Shown here: positions 59,842 through 64,000 of the stretch, piece by piece
How positions within the stretch are numbered: the first letter of the stretch is position 1
How the letters are laid out: each line of letters starts with the position of its first letter
Source: an uncultured Paracoccaceae bacterium
GTDB taxonomy: Bacteria > Pseudomonadota > Alphaproteobacteria > Rhodobacterales > Rhodobacteraceae
Direction: 5' to 3'
NCBI GenBank assembly: GCA_958439195.1
Contig: OY288154.1
Location: 62,001 to 126,000 of the forward strand
DNA: 64,000 nucleotides
The notes under the pieces: model-generated
What the model was told of the DNA's origin: nothing
The model's database searches: none
The model's input: only the letters and a program-made list of their open reading frames with translations
Program-made: the position numbers and the translations under genes

Positions 59842-61197
59842 ATGTCCAAGTGGACCGAAAAACTGCCCGAAGCCGCGCGTGATTTCATCGCAGGCCGCCG
59901 GGTCGACGAAGTAGAATGCATCATTGCCGACATCGCCGGCGTGGCGCGCGGCAAGGCGATGCCCGCTTCGAAATTTGCCAAACAGACCAGCTATTTTCTG
60001 CCCAACTCGATCTTTCTGCAAACCATCACCGGGGAATGGGCCGACAACCCGTCAGGCGCCTTCACCGAACCCGACATGATCCTTGTGCCCGATTTCAGCA
60101 CCGCCACCGCCGCACCCTGGACGGCGGATGTCACCCTGCAAGTGATCCATGACGCGCAGGATCAGGCGGGCAATCCGGTGCCGACCGCGCCGCGCAACGT
60201 GCTGAAGAAAATCGTGGCGCTCTACAACGCCGAAGGCTGGCAACCCATCGTCGCACCCGAGATGGAGTTTTTCCTGACCGCCCGCAACCTTGATCCGAAC
60301 ATGCCCGTCATGCCGCCGATGGGTCGCTCTGGCCGCCGCGCCGCCGGCAAACAGGCCTATTCCATGAGCGCGGTTGACGAATACGGCAAGGTGATCGACG
60401 ACATCTATGACTTTGCCGAGGCGCAGGGGTTCGAGATCGACGGCATCCTCCAGGAAGGCGGGGCCGGACAGGTGGAAATCAACCTGGCGCATGGCGACCC
60501 GGTGGCCCTGGCGGATGAGATTTTCTTTTTCAAACGCCTGATCCGCGAGGCGGCCCTGCGGCATGATTGTTTCGCCACCTTCATGGCCAAACCGATCGAA
60601 GGCGAACCCGGATCGGCCATGCACATCCATCATTCGGTGGTGGATGCGAAAACCGGCAAGAACATCTTTTCCGACAAGAAGGGCGGCGAAACGGTCGAAT
60701 TCCTGCATTTCATCGCCGGGATGCAGACCCACCTGCCCGCCGCCGTGGCCCTGCTGGCCCCCTATGTGAACAGCTATCGCCGCTACGTCCCGGATTTCGC
60801 CGCCCCCATCAATCTGGAATGGGGCCGCGACAACCGCACCACCGGCCTGCGCGTGCCGATTTCCGGGCCAGAGGCGCGGCGTCTGGAAAACCGTCTGGCG
60901 GGGATGGATTGCAACCCTTACCTCGGCCTCGCCGCCAGCCTGGCCTGCGGCTATCTGGGTTTGAAAGCGGGCAAGATGCCCCGCGCGGAATGCACCCAGG
61001 ACGCCTATAACATGGAAACCGACCTGCCCTATAATCTGGGCGATGCGCTGGACCTGCTGGAAGAAGATGCTGCATTGCGTGAGGTGTTGGGCGTCGAATT
61101 CTGCAACGTCTATGACAGCGTGAAACGCAATGAATACAAAGAATTCCTCCAGGTCATCAGCCCGTGGGAACGCGAACATCTTCTGCTGAACGTCTGA
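59842..61197 (+). CDS. Glutamine synthetase family ligase (PuuA-like), copy 2
   Basis: This 451-residue second ligase carries the same motifs in variant form: PIVAPEMEFFLT, LQEGGAGQVEINL, PGSAMHIHHSVVD, SYRRYVPDFAAPINLEWG and DNRTTGLRVPIS. It is much closer to gamma-glutamylputrescine synthetase (GVARGKAMPASKF, FLPNSIFLQTITGEW) than copy 1. The stop shares its A with the start of the oxidase gene (TGATG), so the two are coupled. Confidence 0.9.
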   Translation: MSKWTEKLPEAARDFIAGRRVDEVECIIADIAGVARGKAMPASKFAKQTSYFLPNSIFLQTITGEWADNPSGAFTEPDMILVPDFSTATAAPWTADVTLQVIHDAQDQAGNPVPTAPRNVLKKIVALYNAEGWQPIVAPEMEFFLTARNLDPNMPVMPPMGRSGRRAAGKQAYSMSAVDEYGKVIDDIYDFAEAQGFEIDGILQEGGAGQVEINLAHGDPVALADEIFFFKRLIREAALRHDCFATFMAKPIEGEPGSAMHIHHSVVDAKTGKNIFSDKKGGETVEFLHFIAGMQTHLPAAVALLAPYVNSYRRYVPDFAAPINLEWGRDNRTTGLRVPISGPEARRLENRLAGMDCNPYLGLAASLACGYLGLKAGKMPRAECTQDAYNMETDLPYNLGDALDLLEEDAALREVLGVEFCNVYDSVKRNEYKEFLQVISPWEREHLLLNV

Positions 61198-62504
61198 TGC
61201 GTCTGAACCTTTTGCACGCCAATGACCGGGCGGGGGAATACCCCCCGTCCTACTACGCCGCCACACGCGCCGCCCATGCGCCCCTTCCCCCGCTTCAGGG
61301 CGAAGTCCGGGCCGATGTCTGCGTCGTGGGCGCAGGCTATACCGGCCTGTCCGCCGCCCTGCATCTGGCCCAGCGTGGGTTCCACGTCGTGGTGCTTGAT
61401 GCGCATCGCGTGGGCTTTGGCGCATCCGGCCGCAATGGCGGGCAGGTCGGCAGCGGCCAGCGGCTGGACCAAGAGACGCTAGAGGCCACGGTGGGCCGCG
61501 AGGATGCCCGTCGGCTGTGGGATCTGGCCGAAGAGGCCAAGGCAATGGTGCGCGGGTTGATCGCTGACCATGACATGCCGGTGCGCTTTCACCCCGGCAT
61601 CGCCCATGCCTGTTGGACCGCCGCCGAAACCCGTGCGGCCCACGCCTACGCCGACAAGCTGTGCAGGGATTATGACTATGATCAGGTGGAAACCCTGACC
61701 CGCGATCAGATGGCGCGGCTGATCCCGTCCGGCGTCTTTGCCGGGGGCGAGGTGGACCGGGGCGCAGGCCATGTCCATCCGCTGAACTATGCCATCGGCC
61801 TGGCACAAGCGGCGCAGTCGGCAGGCGTGGTGATCCATGAACAGTCCGAGGTGACGCGGGTCGATCAAGGCGCAAAGCCGATGATCCATACGGCGGGCGG
61901 GCGGGTGATCTGCGACCACCTGATCATTGCCTGCAACGGGTATCTGGGCGGGCTGATGCCGCAGGTGGCGGCGCGGGTGATGCCGATCAACAACTTCATC
62001 GTGGCGACCGAACCCTTGGGCGACCGCGCATCACAGGTGCTGGCCGAACCGGTGGCGGTGGCGGATACCAAATTCGTGGTGAATTACTGGCGGCTGTCCG
62101 AAGACAACCGCCTGCTGTTCGGCGGCGGCGAAAGCTATGGCTACCGCTTTCCCGACATCATCAAGACCGTCCGCAAACCGATGCTGGAGGTTTATCCCGC
62201 CCTGCGTGACGTGCGGATCGACCACGCCTGGGGCGGCACATTGGCCATCACCATGACGCGCAACCCCTGTTTCCTGCGCGTGGCTCCGAACATCCTGTCG
62301 GCATCCGGCTATTCCGGCCACGGCGTTGCCCTTGCCACGCTCGCCGGGCGGCTGCTGGCCGAGGCGGTGGCAGGACAGGCCGAACGCTTCGATCTGATGG
62401 CCCGCCTGCCCACGCCGCGCTTTCCCGGCGGGGCCGCGTTGCGCTGGCCGATGCTGGTTCTGGCAATGACATGGTATTCCCTGCGCGACAGATTGGGGTT
62501 CTGA
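61197..62504 (+). CDS. FAD-dependent oxidoreductase (gamma-glutamylputrescine oxidase-like)
   Basis: This 435-residue flavoprotein has the GxGxxG Rossmann motif VCVVGAGYTGLSAALHLAQRG, followed by GFGASGRNGGQVGSGQ, typical of the DAO/PuuB family. The C-terminal FAD-binding part WGGTLAITMTRNPC and SGYSGHGVALATLAGRLLAEAV is complete. It should oxidise a gamma-glutamylated amine to the aldehyde. The matching aldehyde dehydrogenase is not in the window. The start ATG at 61197 is chosen because of the TGATG overlap. Confidence 0.88.
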   Translation: MRLNLLHANDRAGEYPPSYYAATRAAHAPLPPLQGEVRADVCVVGAGYTGLSAALHLAQRGFHVVVLDAHRVGFGASGRNGGQVGSGQRLDQETLEATVGREDARRLWDLAEEAKAMVRGLIADHDMPVRFHPGIAHACWTAAETRAAHAYADKLCRDYDYDQVETLTRDQMARLIPSGVFAGGEVDRGAGHVHPLNYAIGLAQAAQSAGVVIHEQSEVTRVDQGAKPMIHTAGGRVICDHLIIACNGYLGGLMPQVAARVMPINNFIVATEPLGDRASQVLAEPVAVADTKFVVNYWRLSEDNRLLFGGGESYGYRFPDIIKTVRKPMLEVYPALRDVRIDHAWGGTLAITMTRNPCFLRVAPNILSASGYSGHGVALATLAGRLLAEAVAGQAERFDLMARLPTPRFPGGAALRWPMLVLAMTWYSLRDRLGF

Positions 62505-62530
62505 CCCCGTCTTTCGGCGAAATCCCGCGC

Positions 62531-62582
62531 TGTCACTGGGGAAGAAAACCACTGTCGTGAAGATGTCACTGGAAATGTGACA
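62531..62582 (+). promoter_or_regulatory. Inverted repeat upstream of the DegT gene
   Basis: TGTCACTGG occurs at 62531 and again at 62564, and the second copy is paired with GTGACA at 62577 as an inverted repeat (TGTCAC, 7 bases, GTGACA). It sits 50-100 bp before the aminotransferase start in an otherwise AT-richer gap of 127 bp. It resembles an operator for a dimeric regulator. No regulator gene is adjacent. Confidence 0.4.
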
Positions 62583-62631
62583 GGTGTCCCTTTAAAGAAA
62601 AACAGAATAAGACTTTCAGAAAAGGTGCAGG

Positions 62632-63819
62632 ATGGCCCCGGACGGACAGACGCTCGCCCCCAATGTCTATGACTCCGAGGCGATCCCCGATTCAGCGCGG
62701 GCCGAAATTGACCGCCTGCTCGCCACAGGCGATCTGTTCCGCTACACCGCCCCCGAAGGCGCGCCCGTCGCCCTGCTGGAGGCTGAATTCGCCGCCCTTC
62801 TTGGATCACGCTTCGCGCTGGCGGTGTCGTCCTGTTCCGCCGCGCTGTTTCTGTCGCTCAAGGCGCTTGATCTGCCCCGTGGCGCACGGGTTCTGATCCC
62901 GGCCTTCACCTTTGCCGCCGTGCCATCTTCCATCGTCCACGCCGATTGCGTGCCGGTGCTGGTCGAGGTTGGCGCCAATTACCGCGTCGACATGGCGGAT
63001 TTCGCGGCCAAACTGACGGATGCCTCGGCGGTGATGATCAGCCACATGCGCGGCCACACATCCGACATGGATGCCATCATGGCGCTGTGCGATGCGGCGG
63101 GCATCCCGGTGATCGAGGATGCGGCGCATTCGCTCGGCACCCTCTGGAACGGGCGCAACATCGGCACGATCGGCAAGGTCGGCTGTTTCAGCTTTCAGTC
63201 CTACAAGCTGGTGAACGCGGGCGAAGGCGGGATCATGGTCACCGATGATCCCGAAATCGCGGCACGGGCAATCATCATGTCGGGTGCCTATGAGGAAAAC
63301 TGGAAGAAACATCCCGGCCTGTCCAACAGTTGCGCGCATTGGCAGAACAAGCTGCCGCTGTATAACCTGCGAATGCAGAACCTGTCGGCGGCGGTGATCC
63401 GCCCGCAACTGCCCGAAGTGGCCCGTCGTGTGCGCCAGGGACGTGAAAACCATGATTGGGTCGCAGACCGGCTGAACAGCAGCGATTGGTTGCAAGTTCC
63501 CCCTGCCCTGCCACAGGAATTGCGCGCACCCGATTCCATCCAGTTCAATCTGACCGGCGACTGGACAGATGACGCAGCCCGCGCGTTCCAGAAAGCCGCC
63601 AAGCGGCGCGGGGTTTCGGTGCAGATTTTTGGCCTGTCCGAAGGCAATGCCCGCGCCTTCTGGAACTGGCAATTCCTGACCGATCTGCCAGAACTGCCGC
63701 AGACACGGGCCATGCTGATGCGCGCCTGCGACGTGCGCCTTCCCGCCCGACTGACCGAGGCAGAACTGGATTACATCGCATCCGCCATCCTTGACGCGGT
63801 CCAAGAGGTGAAGGCCTGA
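62632..63819 (+). CDS. DegT/DnrJ/EryC1/StrS family aminotransferase
   Basis: This 395-residue PLP enzyme has the lysine that binds the cofactor in FSFQSYKLVNAGEGG, the VIEDAAHSLG segment and VLIPAFTFAAVPSSIVHADCVPV. The family usually transaminates a keto sugar on the way to amino sugars of surface polysaccharides, though some members act on scyllo-inosose. No other sugar-nucleotide gene is present next to it; it stands after the amine-degradation genes and may be an unrelated transcript. Confidence 0.9.
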   Translation: MAPDGQTLAPNVYDSEAIPDSARAEIDRLLATGDLFRYTAPEGAPVALLEAEFAALLGSRFALAVSSCSAALFLSLKALDLPRGARVLIPAFTFAAVPSSIVHADCVPVLVEVGANYRVDMADFAAKLTDASAVMISHMRGHTSDMDAIMALCDAAGIPVIEDAAHSLGTLWNGRNIGTIGKVGCFSFQSYKLVNAGEGGIMVTDDPEIAARAIIMSGAYEENWKKHPGLSNSCAHWQNKLPLYNLRMQNLSAAVIRPQLPEVARRVRQGRENHDWVADRLNSSDWLQVPPALPQELRAPDSIQFNLTGDWTDDAARAFQKAAKRRGVSVQIFGLSEGNARAFWNWQFLTDLPELPQTRAMLMRACDVRLPARLTEAELDYIASAILDAVQEVKA

Positions 63820-63912
63820 ACCGAACGGTTTTCGGCCCGACCCACCTGCCAAACTCCCGAAAGTCCCGCATATAGGGATTTTCTGGCGGGCATCCCCTGA
63901 AACAGCCGCCCG

Positions 63913-64000
63913 CTACAGCACCTTCAGGCTTGCCCCCAACCACGGCCAGGTTGCCTGCGCCGGATCAACCACCTGTGCCTGCAACAGACGACGCAGGCGT
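63913..64000 (-). CDS. C-terminal end of an unidentified minus-strand gene
   Basis: A frame open from the right edge reads RLRRLLQAQVVDPAQATWPW then LGASLKVL and a TAG at 63913-63915. It covers 28 residues and is convergent to the DegT gene. No family is recognisable. Confidence 0.45.
   Translation of the reverse strand, partial: RLRRLLQAQVVDPAQATWPWLGASLKVL

Noticed and set aside
1..64000. tRNA, rRNA, CRISPR, prophage or insertion sequences
   Set aside because: I looked for cloverleaf T-arms, repeat-spacer arrays and transposase or integrase proteins and found none that hold up.

Overview
The window is high-GC DNA packed with genes on both strands. Short gaps, ATGA, GTGA and TGATG stop/start overlaps, and gene neighbourhoods such as rpiA-gor-hflK-hflC-DUF2065-degP, secG-pyrG, an RluA-type synthase followed by rpoH, and psd-pssA all point to a chromosome of an alphaproteobacterium of the Rhodobacteraceae/Paracoccaceae group. 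I cannot fix the genus. I see no rRNA, tRNA, CRISPR array, insertion sequence, phage or integrase, so this looks like core chromosome with a few metabolic islands.

Layout. 1-2.9 kb: minus-strand cluster of transglutaminase (cut by the window edge), alpha-E protein and circularly permuted ATP-grasp protein. 3.0-5.7 kb: ligase-associated exonuclease and ATP-dependent DNA ligase. 5.8-9.5 kb: oligoendopeptidase F, a Gfo/Idh/MocA oxidoreductase and phosphatidylserine synthase. 9.5-12.9 kb: psd, rpoH, an RluA-type pseudouridine synthase and a small DUF6476 membrane protein. 12.9-19.1 kb: a complete corrinoid uptake and remodelling operon (riboswitch, btuB, btuF, btuC, btuD, cbiZ and a second, leaderless BtuF-like protein). 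19.2-26.3 kb: a spermidine/putrescine-type ABC transporter bracketed by two amidases. 26.4-28.6 kb: thpR, an acetoin-utilisation-type deacetylase and a secreted glutathione peroxidase. 28.9-33 kb: small genes (Nudix, DUF1178, Hint, ferredoxin, OB-fold remnant, lipoprotein, HD). 33-39.3 kb: degP, DUF2065, hflC, hflK, gor and rpiA. 39.4-46.5 kb: EF-hand protein, GST, sdaA, an EamA transporter, thiamine diphosphokinase and a large acidic protein of unknown function. 46.6-52.8 kb: DUF2842, purA, a VOC protein, secG, pyrG, rlmJ and a PhzF protein. 52.9-62.5 kb: TerB, a PhnD-like protein, a polar amino acid ABC transporter, two glutamine-synthetase-like ligases, a class I amidotransferase and a gamma-glutamylputrescine-oxidase-like enzyme. 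62.6 kb to the end: a DegT-type aminotransferase and the tail of an unidentified minus-strand gene.

How the genes work together. The corrinoid operon takes up B12-like molecules and, through CbiZ, can strip the lower ligand of unsuitable ones so that they can be rebuilt; its leader is an obvious cobalamin riboswitch. The 53-62.5 kb block looks like uptake and gamma-glutamylation-dependent breakdown of an amine or amino acid, a Puu-like route without the aldehyde dehydrogenase. The two amidases around the Pot-like transporter suggest uptake and hydrolysis of an amide. The most unusual non-coding structure is a set of paired short palindromes with matching (compensated) arm changes, at 48.26-48.30, 50.98-51.12 and 58.99-59.07 kb. 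The 51-kb copy is a two-hairpin unit tandemly duplicated with a 68-bp period.
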